NCBI GenBank assembly: GCA_037783415.1
Contig: JAZGTN010000064.1
Coordinates: 1,475,001-1,539,000 of the forward strand
Origin: Leptasterias polaris
Lineage: Eukaryota; Echinodermata; Asteroidea; Forcipulatida; Asteriidae
Length of the DNA stretch: 64,000 nt
Direction: 5' to 3'
Part shown: one piece after another, positions 11,840 through 45,333 of the stretch
Numbering within the stretch: position 1 is the first letter of the stretch
How the letters are laid out: every line of letters begins with the position of its first letter
Made by a program: the position numbers and the translations under genes
The notes under the pieces: generated by a model
Database searches by the model: none
What the model saw: only the letters and a program-made list of their open reading frames with translations
What the model was told of the DNA's origin: nothing

Positions 11840-12599
11840 CCTGCACGTGGTATGTCTTTTGATTCATTAGATTTGCTTCTACGTCCTCTATTTCTATTAC
11901 TAGAGCGATTCTCGGCTTTGTCTACGACTACGGCTATCTCTATCTCTATCTTGCTGCGTTTTAGTAACTAAACTCTGAACTAAAGTAGTCAGCTGGTTAA
12001 CTTGGGCTTGTAATTCACCTATGCGTGTGTCAACTGTCTGGTCTTGTGTTGATGCTGAGCACGCAGCTACTGAAGGTGGAGATGCTACTTCTACGATTTT
12101 GTCAGCAATTAAAGCTAACTGCTCCAAATCAACCGAATCACTTGATGAAGCGAGGATTAAGTGTACATTTTGTGGTAAACGCTGTAAAAACAACTGTCTC
12201 AAAATGTGTTCTTCTAACTTGTTTTCACCAAGTAATTGTTTCATCCGTCGAAGAAGTTGGGAAGGCTTTTTGTCGCCTAATTCTTCGGAAATTAGGAGTT
12301 GATGGAGACGTTTTTGCTGTGACAGTGACGTACGTTTGATGAGTTCGGATTTTATTACGTCATATGGCTCTACTGCAGGTGGAGAAATTAGTAAATCTCT
12401 AACCTCCTGAGCAATATCAGGCTGCAGTGATGAGACAACATATGAACATTTTGTCAGTTGCTGTGTTATACAACGTGTTTGAAACTGCCTCTACCTGAGC
12501 AAACCATATTGTGGGGTCGTGTGGCCAGAAAGGTGGTAATTTAAGGCCAACAGCTGACAAAGGCACTGCTGAGGTTTCAGGTGGACCAGACTTAGACAT
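11840..12599 (-). pseudogene. Ty3/gypsy gag, frameshifted
   Basis: The gag starts MSKSGPPETSAVPLSAVGLK at 12599, followed by LPPFWPHDPTIWFAQVEA, a signature of gypsy-type gag proteins. After a frame break it continues with RMKQLLGENKLEEHILRQLF and FLQRLPQNVHLILASSSD, then a coiled Gln/Leu segment and an Arg/Ser-rich tail. In another frame, CWYHWRFGTKATKCVKPC (about 11830) is the CCHC-like knuckle that ends these proteins. At least two frameshifts are present. Confidence 0.82.
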
Positions 12600-12660
12600 A
12601 ATTACACCTAAATTAAACTACGCTAGCCTGTACAAAATGTATAAGCAATAAGTAACAAAT

Positions 12661-13300
12661 TTAAGACTTGATCTCGGACAAAACCTGGCGGTCCTTAGCA
12701 AAAGCCTTGTACATTAGCAAAAACCATTGTTTTAACTTGGAACTTCCATGCAATCCATCATACAAATGAGCAAAGTGATTCCTAACAACGTATTTGGTTT
12801 TGCCACGACGTGTGCGTTTTGCAGTTTTTCTGACAGAATTATGCCAAAATAATTTTGTAAATGAAATTCCTTGTTGCTGAAGTTGATTATGCTCTTTAAT
12901 CTTATTATTTACATTATATAGTGTCATTAAGTTTCAGCTGGAAGGTGTGAATATCTTCAACTGAAATAATTGGAACCGTGCGTTTTTTGCTCGTTTGAAA
13001 TTTGGAAAAAGAAACGGGTGGAATCGTGGTGAAAACAACAAAAGTATTGGGTCGATCAGTCAAAATTGCCTCTTTAAATTTTAAGAGCTCGGTAAAAAGA
13101 CTATCTGCTGTATGTGCAGAAGGTTTGAGAACTCTTTTCTCGTGGTTTGAATCATAAACGAAAGTAGTTAAATCGTTGATTCCAGCTGCCAATCTAGTGA
13201 CAACTTAATCAGAACTACCATAAGTTTTTAGCTTGTTGATGACTGGTCCGACTAAATTGTAAATTTTAGCACCAAGCAATATAATAAACTCTGCGGTAAA
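12661..13300 (-). pseudogene. SGNH-hydrolase-like ORF of a retroelement, frameshifted
   Basis: Minus-strand frames give GAKIYNLVGPVI, a stop, then AAGINDLTTFVYD (the GxND block III of SGNH hydrolases), FVVFTTIPPVSFSKF, and, in a second frame, LYDGLHGSSKLKQWFL. The last has the DGLH arrangement that supplies the Asp and His of the catalytic set. The block I GDS Ser is not recovered. SGNH-type domains occur as accessory ORFs in several retroelements (CR1-like LINEs, and Ngaro/DIRS-like elements of sea urchins), so it is probably element-derived. It ends about 60 bases from the gypsy gag start on the same strand. The association with that element is uncertain. Confidence 0.5.
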
Positions 13301-14030
13301 TGAAAATTCCAAAGGCTTTGGATATTTTTAAAAATTATGTCCCCGCGATAAAACGGAAGTGAGTCATTCAGCTAAAAATGGATTGCGTGTTCGAATCGTC
13401 GGGATCACCAGTTTTAGGGTTTAGGTTCTACAAATTATAACCTCTTACCTTAAATATATTTGCCGCTTAAGAATGTCTACGAAGTGCTGTATGGTTGTAG
13501 TCATTCAGTGGGACTTCTTCGCTCAGTTAATATTACATTTACCTTAAACTACGTTACTTAGGCTTAAGCTAGATAAATTAAGATAAATTGAGTGTATTAT
13601 ATAATTACGTGTAAAGTTGACTTTCAACAGGGAAAGTTACTGTATAGGAGTATACACTGCCAACTCAGTTCCTATCCCTGCTTCCAGTAAACTGTCTAAA
13701 TATAAAGTTGTACTCAGGTTGTAAAACTCAAGAGAGACTTGGTATAGCTTGGTATAGACTTGGTATAGCTGAAGACTGATCTCTAGTGAGAAAAAGCAAT
13801 GTGCTTTTTATCTCTCTCAGAGTTATGTAGAATAGTTATTGTGCCCTACTTAGTGGGTACAAAAGAAAGGATTATCTAACAACAAAAGCTACACTATTTG
13901 AAAGTCTCCAGTGTGTACCAATTATCCAAATATTTATTAATCAGGTTATTTTTGTGGGGTTTTTAAAAACCAAAAAGCAGAAGGGATGTTTGAAAAAAGT
14001 ATGTTGTACTAACTACTATTACAAAATAAT
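13301..14030. other. No gene seen
   Basis: I see no homologous coding sequence on either strand. A short direct repeat of TTGGTATAG units is present at 13737-13770. This tract separates the retroelement block from the COX15 fragment. Confidence 0.5.
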
Positions 14031-14033
14031 CTG

Positions 14034-15229
14034 GCATCTTATACAGTGTGCATCGTGACATTGAGTGAGTTTAAATAGATATGGCGAATGGAGTATGCTC
14101 ATCGAATGTGGGGGCGCACCATTGGCCTGGTCTTTCTTCTTCCAGCTGCTTATTTCTGGAAGAAAGGTTGGCTGTCTAAAGGAATGAAGCCAAGAGTGTT
14201 GATATATGGATCTCTCCTCCTGTTCCAGGTATTCTAGCATACATGTAGTGTTGATCTGAATAATCTATTGGGACTTTGACATGCAATCATGTCAACTTTA
14301 ACAGATGGGAATATTTTTCTGGAGAATTTGTGTTTGTACGCACTTTAAATAAATCACTGAATTTCAGATTTGAAATAATAATCCTTTACTTTAAAAAAAA
14401 GTAAATGAAGCTTCTTAGTTTACTGTGGGTTTTCCAAAATTTGCTGTGACTACCCATGGGTTGAATGTTGGTTTCGTTTTTGTTTTGAGTATTGTTTTCA
14501 AAATGAAAACCTGACTAAATGAAGTGAATACAGCTAATGTGATATTTGGCACTGGGATTTACAGTTCTATTTCTGGAAGTTTTGCATGGAAACCTTCTTT
14601 GTTCACCATGACTTGGCCTTCCCCTCGGTAAGCCTTTTTCAATAATCGGCCATTGTTTGCTGAAATCTTGCCTCAGTGCTGAGAAAGTACATGTATATCT
14701 CTAATAATCTTGATTTGTAGACAAAAAAGGGAATGTCTGGAATTGGTCATAACACAACATTCCGAGAATTATTTCAACTATTGATTTCAGTGCCTTTTGT
14801 CCCTGTCTGTAACAGGCCACTGAAGTTTGATGCATTGAGTGCATTCATGGTGAATGCAACACAATGAGCTTTCAGAGCAAGTCTACTTGTCCAAAATAAA
14901 ACATTTTAGGCTTCTCATCATACTAACTGCAACTCGTACATGGACACTTTACATTTACATGTCATCTGACATGTACATGTACATGTAGCAGTTACATTCT
15001 TGAGTAAGAAAAAACACAGAAAGTCCAGTGCTTCATTATATGTACATTGCTGTGAGGCTAACATTTTGCAGTTGCTTCCTCAAAAAGATAAATACAGTAT
15101 TGTTATGGAGAAGATTTCCAGCAATGTATTTCTTTTTTATTTATTTTGCTATGTCGTCTATGTGTGCAGGGTCTTCTAGGCTGGTATATGGTCAAGAGTG
15201 GAATGTCACACGTGCTGCAATACAGACCA
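14034..15229 (+). pseudogene. COX15: Unprocessed, truncated COX15 pseudogene (two exons)
   Basis: COX15 is the mitochondrial inner-membrane heme A synthase. The first block (14034-14228) reads WHLIQ, then TLSEFK, a TAG stop (14076-14078), then [20 protein letters not shown] and [20 protein letters not shown], ending at LLLFQ before a GT donor. These match consecutive conserved COX15 segments, including the EYxHRxWGR heme-ligand helix. The second block (15170-15229), after a TGTGTGCAG acceptor, reads GLLGWYMVKSGM, exactly the continuation expected. An intron of about 940 bases is retained, so this is a DNA-level copy and not a retrocopy. Evidence of decay: the in-frame stop, loss of roughly 30 residues between WHLIQ and TLSEFK, no upstream heme-binding or transmembrane exons, and no downstream exons. 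Confidence 0.8.
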
Positions 15230-15245
15230 GTAAGAATGAGTCTTA

Positions 15246-16062
15246 AAATGTCACTCAGTCATGTCAGTATTGGAACCTTTTAGGGTAGTGGAGGAGTTGT
15301 CCCAAGTCTGATTTGGTACTTTCCTTGTTGAAAAAAAAACCCCAACTGTATTAGAGGAAGGGTAGGCAACTGTGCTTTTTAAGTTAATTTCTTCCTGGAA
15401 ATGATTAGATGAAAGACATTGTAGCTTTTTCCTTTTCTACAAACATTCCCAGTCTGTGTGCACACGTACATCCAATTGACACCCGACCGCAGCACGTCAT
15501 AGCACGTCCCTAGTACAATCCAAGTACGGCAATTCCGTTCATAGTACTTCCATCTCATTTTAAGTACGTTGCCTCTCTGTCTAATTGCAGGACGGGATGG
15601 TCGCTCAAAAATGTTGAGCAGGCTCAAAGTTCTGGAGCACCATTCCCGATCACATCTGTCCGAGCCCGTCCATGAAGCTCGTAAACAGACCGTAAAAAGT
15701 TGCTACTACGTCCACTCCGTTTGCAAACAATTTAAGCCCGTTCGACTACATTTTTCAGAACGTAACGAGTTTGGTGTGATGGGCCTTTACTTGTGGCTAA
15801 GAGTTATTTGGGCAAGAAAGTCAGTCTGTGGCTTGTGTTCTTTGGGCTGTTTTGCAACTCAATTTATCAGTTATGAAATAATAACATATGTGCCCTTCAG
15901 AGCTCAAACACAGAGCGGATAATGCCAGGCCTATAGTAGCTTCTAGCATAATACAGTAATATCCAGCCTTTATTGTGGCCAAGAGTTATTTGGGCAATAA
16001 GTCCATCTGTTTGGCTTAAACTGTCTTGTACTTGCAACGAAAGAGCAGCCTGGCAGCTGGAA
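15246..16062. other. No gene seen downstream of EARS2
   Basis: This is noncoding as far as I can tell. It may include the 3' untranslated region of EARS2, which ends its coding sequence at 16063 on the minus strand. An open frame at 15569-15922 shows no recognisable domain and overlaps no splice-consistent gene. Confidence 0.4.
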
Positions 16063-38509
<22,447 letters not shown>

Positions 38510-38656
38510 TTTGTCATCTTCATCAATGACCTCCCGGCAACAATCAACTCTGAAAGTAAGCTGTTCGCAGACGACACAAAAGAATACCAAGTTGTAAATA
38601 ATACTGTAGACGCAGCGGCCCTACAGCAGGACATCAACACCCTCCATGAGTGGTAT
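38510..38656 (+). mobile_element. LINE reverse-transcriptase palm fragment
   Basis: The plus strand reads FVIFINDLPATINSESKLFA and then DDT, then a helix ending DINTLHEW. This is the LINE RT segment around the catalytic FADD motif. Only about 49 residues survive, in one frame without stops. It is bounded by unrelated noncoding sequence. Confidence 0.75.
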
Positions 38657-40041
38657 GTTAAAGGCACTGAACACGTTTTGTAATTGTCAAAGACCAGTAT
38701 TCTCACTTGGTGTATCCCAACATATATGCATAAAATAACAAGCCTGTGAAAATTTGGGCTCAATTGGTCATTGAAGTTGCAAGAAAATGATGAAAGAAAA
38801 AAACACCCTTATTGTACAAATTAGTGTGCTTTCAGATACATGTAGGAATAAAAGTCTTTTATTATTTGAGTGAGAAATTACCTCTTTCTCAAAAACTACG
38901 TTACTTCAGAGGGAGTCGTTTCTCACAATGTTTTATACTAGCAACAGCTCTCCTGTGCTCGTTACCAAGTAATTACTAAATGTGTACAGTGCCTTTAAGT
39001 GGCAACTACCATTTACGAAGATAAATGCAAGGTAATCCATACGGCAAATCCACCCTAAATTCTGTGTACATGCCGAGTAATATCTCTAATCGAGCTGCAA
39101 TTTCACCAGTCGACAAAATGTAATAATTACTAAATAATGGACTACTGAACGATAGAGACAGATAAAAATAGATACCCTACTCTGCTATAGTGCCACTGCT
39201 AGTGTAGTGCTACTGCTACCGCCAATTGCCTGTGCTAGTTTGATCATGTTTGATCACTCAGCCGTACTCCAGACACATGGATGCCAGGGCCAGAGCTTTG
39301 GCAGAGTTAAGTTCAAGCACAGAGAGCAGAGCGAGGGACCGACCGAAAAATTGCACATTTCGCGCACTTATCCGGCACCCAGTCGTCTTAACGGTAAATC
39401 TTGCCGATAATGTGACCTGAATGGGTATTCGACTACTTTTGCTTCATTTTGAACTATTGGGGGCGTTCTTCAGAAACACGAGGGGTGCACCACACTAATA
39501 ATAAACTCCCATAGGATTCAGGAACCAATTATTATAAAATATTCAAAAATACTAAAAACATCGTTTAATTTTTTGGACAACTAAACTTCAGAATTCTTTA
39601 TTTTTGGCAGGTCAGCCGTTTGGAATTTTTGCTAACTACCCCGGAATGTGCTTTTTCCAAAACCGACTTGCTGCCAGTTTTCGTGAAGCACTGTATCCAC
39701 TTCCCACTGCAAGTCAAAATAGGGCCAACTCTAACGCCTAAATTTTATCAGGTCTCCTCAAAAGAAGAAGCACAGAACCCCAAGGTTGTTATAGATTCGT
39801 ATAATTACACCATCTATTAATTGCATGACCCCAAAAACTTTACAATTCAAATTTTTTTGTATTAGCCTATCTAGTGTGGTGCATGCACCCCGAGTCATCA
39901 GAGCCGTACGGACGCGAGTCTTTGAGTGATGATGGCAACAGATCGACTCAAAAGAAGATGTTTCTATCCTATTCCAAAGACGTGAACCGAAATTTGATCC
40001 TGGGCCATTCATAAAGAAAATACGAATTAAAATATCGTCCT
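38657..40041. other. No gene seen
   Basis: I find no supported coding sequence or structured repeat in this A/T-rich tract between two LINE fragments. Confidence 0.5.
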
Positions 40042-40341
40042 GTGGCCATTATGACACTTCTGGGAAACTTTTTTGAAAGAATTGTATCAAATCAAATAGG
40101 CCTAATAATACTGTCAGTCATTTCTAATGTAGCTTTCCATGCCGTTACGGACCCCGCGCTGCCTATATACAGTGAAAAACCACAGTCACGACGCTGCCTT
40201 GCTTCGTGTAGAAACGACATCTTGAATGAAATGGATGGAGGCAAAATTATAGCACTTGCTTTATTATACCTCAGTGCTGCTTTCGACACCGTCGATCAAC
40301 ATATGCTTATAAGTTTGTTTTTTCAACAGTGGTTTGATATG
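40042..40341 (+). mobile_element. LINE reverse-transcriptase fragment interrupted by a foldback element
   Basis: The plus strand encodes an RT finger/palm piece: GNFFERIVSNQIG, then CRNDILNEMDGGKIIALALL and LSAAFDTVDQHMLI, the first catalytic-acid motif of LINE RTs (usually DLSKAFDTVDH). The Asp of that DLSKAFD position is replaced (YLSAAFD). The frame runs into the foldback element at 40342 and I see no RT sequence beyond it. Confidence 0.75.
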
Positions 40342-40621
40342 TACGAAAGCCCAATCGTGCCACTGAAGTATTATTATCAGCGGGAACTAATCCGTTATAA
40401 CGAATTAATAATTCGTTGTAACGAATTAATAATTCGTTTGAACGAATTACAATTCGTTTGAACGAATTACTAATTCGTTTGAACGAATTACTAATTCGTT
40501 TGAACGAATTCATAATTTGTTTGAACGAATTCATAATTCGTTATAACGAATTATTAATTCGTTATAACGGATTAGTTCCCGCTGATAATATATACTTCAG
40601 TGGCACGATTGGGCTTTCGTA
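40342..40621. mobile_element. 280-bp foldback element with AATTCGTT/AACGAATT palindrome array and 6-bp target duplication
   Basis: The termini TACGAAAGCCCAATCGTGCC and its exact reverse complement extend as an inverted repeat of about 65 bases, through GCGGGAACTAATCCGTTATA. Between them lie about eight tandem palindromes of the type AATTCGTTTGAACGAATTA. Both sides carry GATATG (40336-40341 and 40622-40627), a 6-bp target-site duplication. It inserted next to, or into, a LINE RT fragment. Confidence 0.88.
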
Positions 40622-40785
40622 GATATGCGTACGTAATGTTAATTGAGGCTACATATGGAGATAGCCAGTTTTTACCAGACCTGTGATGGGGAGCGAGTAC
40701 ATCATTGAACTCCTCTAAGGAAGTGGGTATGGGGTCAAGCTCACAGTGTATTTGTAGGAGCAGCCATGTATAGTGTTTCTAACCC

Positions 40786-40858
40786 TTACACCGATGTGTA
40801 TTAATTAAGAACGCAGCCCTATACTTTCCCGAGTTCTGAGAACAAAATCCACAGGCAC
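40786..40858. repeat. Solo arm related to the 23.6-kb palindrome
   Basis: ACACCGATGTGTATTAATTAAG continuing to CCCGAGTTCTGAGAACAAAATCCACAGGCAC matches one arm of the foldback at 23639-23884. The opposite arm is missing. Confidence 0.6.
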
Positions 40859-41094
40859 TTTTATATGATTTGTTTATGTGGAAAAGGCCCCTATTAAAAA
40901 TGTTAACAAATTTTAAAATAGAAATAAAGTTGTCAACTTTAGCGCCGCCCGTCGCGAAAGGAGGAATTGGCAATTTTTTGAAATTTAAGGCCCGAATTCA
41001 AGCAATTTGGTCCATTTTCCCACATTATTTCAAATAGTTGGTGGATCTTTTTTTTATATATTAATTTTTGGGACTTTTATTAGGGGGGGGGCGA

Positions 41095-42995
41095 TAAGGC
41101 TGTACTGAAGGACTGCAGGAGCAGAAAGACTAATTTGGCAATGGCGTGGATCGACTACAAGAAGGCGTATGACATGGTATCGCATACATGGATAATGGAA
41201 TGTCTGGATATGGTTGGAGTGGCTGATGCAGTAAAATGTCTTCTAGGTGAGAGCATGAAGACGTGGCGGACAAATCTGACAGCCAACAACGAAGGTCTGG
41301 GCAAGGTATGGATAAGAAGAGGTATTTTCCAAGGTGACTCTCTGTCTCCGCTGCTGTTTGTCCTTGCACTGATGCCACTGTCGATGATTCTGAGGAAGAT
41401 GAGTGCAGGTTATGTACTGAAGAAGGACGGATGTAAGATCAACCATCTGCTTTTTATGGACGATTTGAAGTTGTTTGCAAAGAATGAAGCAGAGATAGAT
41501 TCCTTGGTGCAGACCGTCAGAATTTTCAGCGATGACATCGGGCTGCAGTTCGGCCTGGAGAAATGTGCTTCAATGACCATGAAGAGGGGAAAGAGGGTAC
41601 ATTCCGATGGCATTGCTCTGCCAGATGGTGCACAGATGAGGGCTTTGGGTGAGGAGGAGAGTTATCGGTATCTTGGTGTACTTGAATCATACTCGGACCA
41701 TGTCCTTCACGAGGAGTCAAAGGTAAGGCTGAAGGCAGAATACATCAGACGGGTAAAGAAATGTTTGAAGTCTAAACTGAACGGGGGTAACATGATAAAG
41801 GCGATTAACACCTGGGCCGTGTCTTTGATGAGGTACAGTGGGGGTATTATCGAGTGGACTAAACAAGATCTAGATGTCACTGATAGGAGGACAAGAAAAC
41901 TAATGACCATGCATGGCATGCTTCATCCGCGGTCAAATGTTAGTTGACTCTATCTTCCGAGGTCAGAGGGCGGAAGGGGATTGCTGAGCGTGGCGGACAG
42001 CGTTAACATCGAACGCAGGAGTTTGCAATGTCATGTCGGGAGGTCCGAGGAGAGGTTGTTGAAAGCTGCGCAAAGATATACGAGGACAGACGAAGTTGGG
42101 CCAAAGGAGTACAAAAGGGTAATGAAAGAGGAAAGGCAACAGGATTGGAGGAATAAACCGCTCCATGGCCGATTCTTGAGATGCACTGAAGGAAGTGGCG
42201 GGCGCCAAGTCCTGGAATTGGTTAAGGAGCGGAGAGCTGAAGAAGGAAACCGAGGGCTTGATTACTGCGGCGCAAGACCAATCGCTAAGGACAAATGTAA
42301 TGAAGGCAAGGATAGAGAAAGCAAACGTCTCTCCTATGTGTAAGGCTGAAGAGACTTTCATATTGTCAGCGAATGTAGTAAGATGGCCCAGACGGAGTAC
42401 AAAGGAAGACATGACAAGTTGGCCAAGGTGATCCACTGGGATTTGTGTAAGAAGTATGGTGTCCACGTCACTGCGAAATGGTACGAACATGTCCCGGAGA
42501 AAGTTATAGAGACCGACCAGGTCAAGATCCTCTGGGACTTTAACATTCAGACTGATCATGTTATAGAACATAGGTGTCCGGATGTTGTAGTCTTAGATAA
42601 GACGACGAAGATGTGTCATCTCATTGACATAGCAGTGCCAGGTGACATAAGGGTAGCTTCGAAGGAGTTAGACAAGATCCAAAAGTACCAAGACCTGGCC
42701 AGGGAACAATTCGTAAGATTTGGCAGGTGAAAGTGAAAGTAGTCCCTGTGGTGGTTGGAGCACTTGGCACCATTCCGAAAGCACTGGGGAAACATCTAGA
42801 TGAAATAGGTACAACTGTGAGGGTAGATCTGTTACAGAAGGCAGCACTTTTGGGAACAGCGAGAATCCTGAGAAAGACCCTTGAGATCTAAGGCTACGGG
42901 ACGTAGCCCGACTCAAGGAGTTACCAGCACAAAAGAAAATGTGATCTTTCTTTTGTAGGCTGTGATGAAATGAAATAATGAACAAATAAAGTCAA
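41095..42995 (+). mobile_element. 5'-truncated RLE-type (R2/NeSL-like) LINE
   Basis: The sequence starts abruptly after a G run and encodes the C-terminal part of an RLE-class LINE. It has WIDYKKAYDMVSHTWI (first catalytic Asp), GIFQGDSLSPLLFVLALMPL, LLFMDDLKLFAKNEAEID (FMDD catalytic pair, about 41453) and the thumb YRYLGV. Downstream, in other frames, it continues to HRCPDVVVLDKTTKMCHLID and IAVPGD, a PD-(D/E)xK-like restriction-type endonuclease centre, then VVPVVVGALGTIPKAL. The stop at 41945 and later frame changes show decay. The 3' UTR ends near AATAAA (42985). Bases from 42130 onward belong to the tandemly duplicated unit, so its endonuclease tail recurs at 45334-46199. Confidence 0.85.
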
Positions 42996-45333
42996 CAATT
43001 TTCATACATCATATAGGCCCTAGATAAGCAGTTTTTGACTTGAATTATTTATTAATAGGAGTTATTTAACCGGTATCTACGATGTCTACTCGGCCATAAA
43101 ATTGATTAAATTAATAAGAACATCGCTAGCTTATACAGAATATGAGATAGACTATTATAACAGATTACCTTTATAAGGCCAAGGAGGAAGATTGGTTCAA
43201 ATCATTGGTCCACCAGTTACACTGAATCTCTTTGACAAAGAAGTTGTTATGTCTAAGGGACGTGACTATAAAAGCTACCGTTACCGCAGCTGTCCTTCGA
43301 CCCATCAGTGATTTTCCTCCATACCGATCTCCTGTCGGTTGACGTTTTTAAGTTGGTAAACTTTTGGTGGTCCTTTCTCTCATGATAGTATAATCTAGCG
43401 ACCTTATGGCAAGTCTAGCCAAGTTCAAACAACGAAACTGACCTTTGAGCATTTTGTGCAAACATTAGGCCTTCATTATTTTTAATACTAGTCATTGCGA
43501 TGATAGGGTTGCTGTTCAAGGGGTGCCACATGTGCGTATTATGATACATTATAGATTTATTTGGATCATGCTTCATTCATGAATTAGCATCTGAGCTAGG
43601 AGTAACATCGTTAATCACTCAAGTGAATGAGTACCGTATTATTTCTTCCCGCCTTGTTTGTTTGAGTCGTTCGAATGAAAGAAAAACCAGCACTAGACTT
43701 AATTGCCTTTATTGGTCCAAACCAGTCACCCAAACCAAACCGACGGACTGATGGGACACCATAATTTCAGGACGATCTTTGCGGTGGTGATCGTGGGTGC
43801 ATGCTTTGTCAAATTTCTGAGTGTTCTGCAGTCAACATTGAAATTGGTAACTTATGAATCTACGCTGACTGTCCCTCCTGTAAATGAACACCTAACACGT
43901 GGAACATTGAGGTAGGCCTGGCAAAATAATTGGCAGCGTGCTAAATAGATTATATTTCAGTGTGCTTATTATCTTCCGTTTCTTTTGAATCAAAGTGGAT
44001 GTGATATTCATTATTACACACAACCATCCCAAAATTTCATTTAGTAGGCCAACATCGGTCGGTCATCAGTACATGAACAACGGATTTTTGTTTTGAACAA
44101 TTTCATTTTTCAATAGATTTCCTGCAATACATGATATGCCAAATCTTAAAGAAGCAAGACCTGCGTCTGAAACGGATGCTATACTTGCCCTTTTTGTGAC
44201 AGCACGGGCAGGCATTGATACCTCATCACTACGCTATATTGACAAGGTTATGAAAGGATTCTCGCGTGTGTGGGTATCCAACGAAACACGGAAAACTGGT
44301 ATCCGGTGAGTGTTGTTTGGTTCTGAAATAATGTTCATGAATTTCTTCTTCAAAAAACATTAACGAGAGCCCAACAAACAGCTGAGGATGTCTCTTTGCG
44401 GGAGAGACAGTTTTGTGGCAGCTGAGATGCAGCGGCCGAGGGGGTGGTTGGGATGTGAATGTAACCAGACCTTTAGGTCTCGATCTTTTATCGGGGTTGA
44501 CGAATTAATAAAACTACTGTCTTGTCTTGTCTTGACGAGTCCGCAGGAAGAAGCTCAACAGCGTCCTGGACGCAAAAGAGTTCGCTGTGATGACGAAAAG
44601 TTTTGCCAAGATTGGACAGAAAATTAAATTTGCTATCACTAACGCATCACGTGAACTGACGAAAGATGTATACACTTCACTGCCAGAGGTAAATTAATTT
44701 TACTGATCCCCCCCCCCCCCTGTCAGTAAACCCGAATGCAACTATGGCGGTGTGGAGAGTGGGGTGGAGGGTGGGGGCTGCACGGCGGGAATTCTTAGTC
44801 ACGTTTTTCTGATGATGGAGACGGCGTGAGACAAGATCCCAACGGTTATTGAATCTCAAAGCTCTTACAATTCAATTCAGTCCAATTATATATTTTTCCA
44901 CTCCACTGGTTAACATTATGATAGGCATGTAAGACGGAGTTAAAAGTCAAAACATGAATGTTTTGAGTTTTAGTAGCGCGAATGGAAACAGGTGAGTTGG
45001 ATGTTGATTGTTGATTATTTTGTACGTGAAAATGTGTTATACATGCTTTTGTTTCAAGTTTGAGTAGTAGTATGATGTAAAGGGAAAGTTTAGTAGCGCG
45101 AATGGAAACAGGTGAGTTGGATGTTGATTGTTGATTATTTTGTACGTGAAAATGTGTTATACATGCTTTTGTTTCAAGTTTGAGTAGTAGTATGATGTAA
45201 AGGGAAAGTTTACGATTGGTAATCACTCAAAACGCGACCATCTTTTGAAATGAAATTTTCACAGGGTAGTTTTATTGTAGGCCTTAGGTCCTATATTATC
45301 AAAAAACAACGGAAGGGTTCCAAAAACCAAAGG
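42130..45333. repeat. 3,204-bp tandem duplication, copy 1
   Basis: Bases 42130-45333 recur at 45334-48536 and I see no difference other than one base in a C run (about 44707 versus 47911). The unit contains the 3' tail of the RLE-type LINE, the presumed promoter region and exons 1-3 of the sialyltransferase gene, and a 120-bp internal direct repeat. The junction reads CCAAAGG|GGAAAGG, with a 1-3-base microhomology. Confidence 0.93.

Noticed and set aside
41963..42571. 202-residue minus-strand ORF, repeated at 45299-45775
   Set aside because: It is the antisense shadow of the LINE endonuclease region, which reads correctly on the plus strand; the second copy results from the 3.2-kb duplication.
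44846..45226. Antisense ORF with two identical 40-residue repeats (also at 48049-48429)
   Set aside because: The repeat comes from a 120-bp noncoding direct duplication in a sialyltransferase intron; no domain and no splice support.
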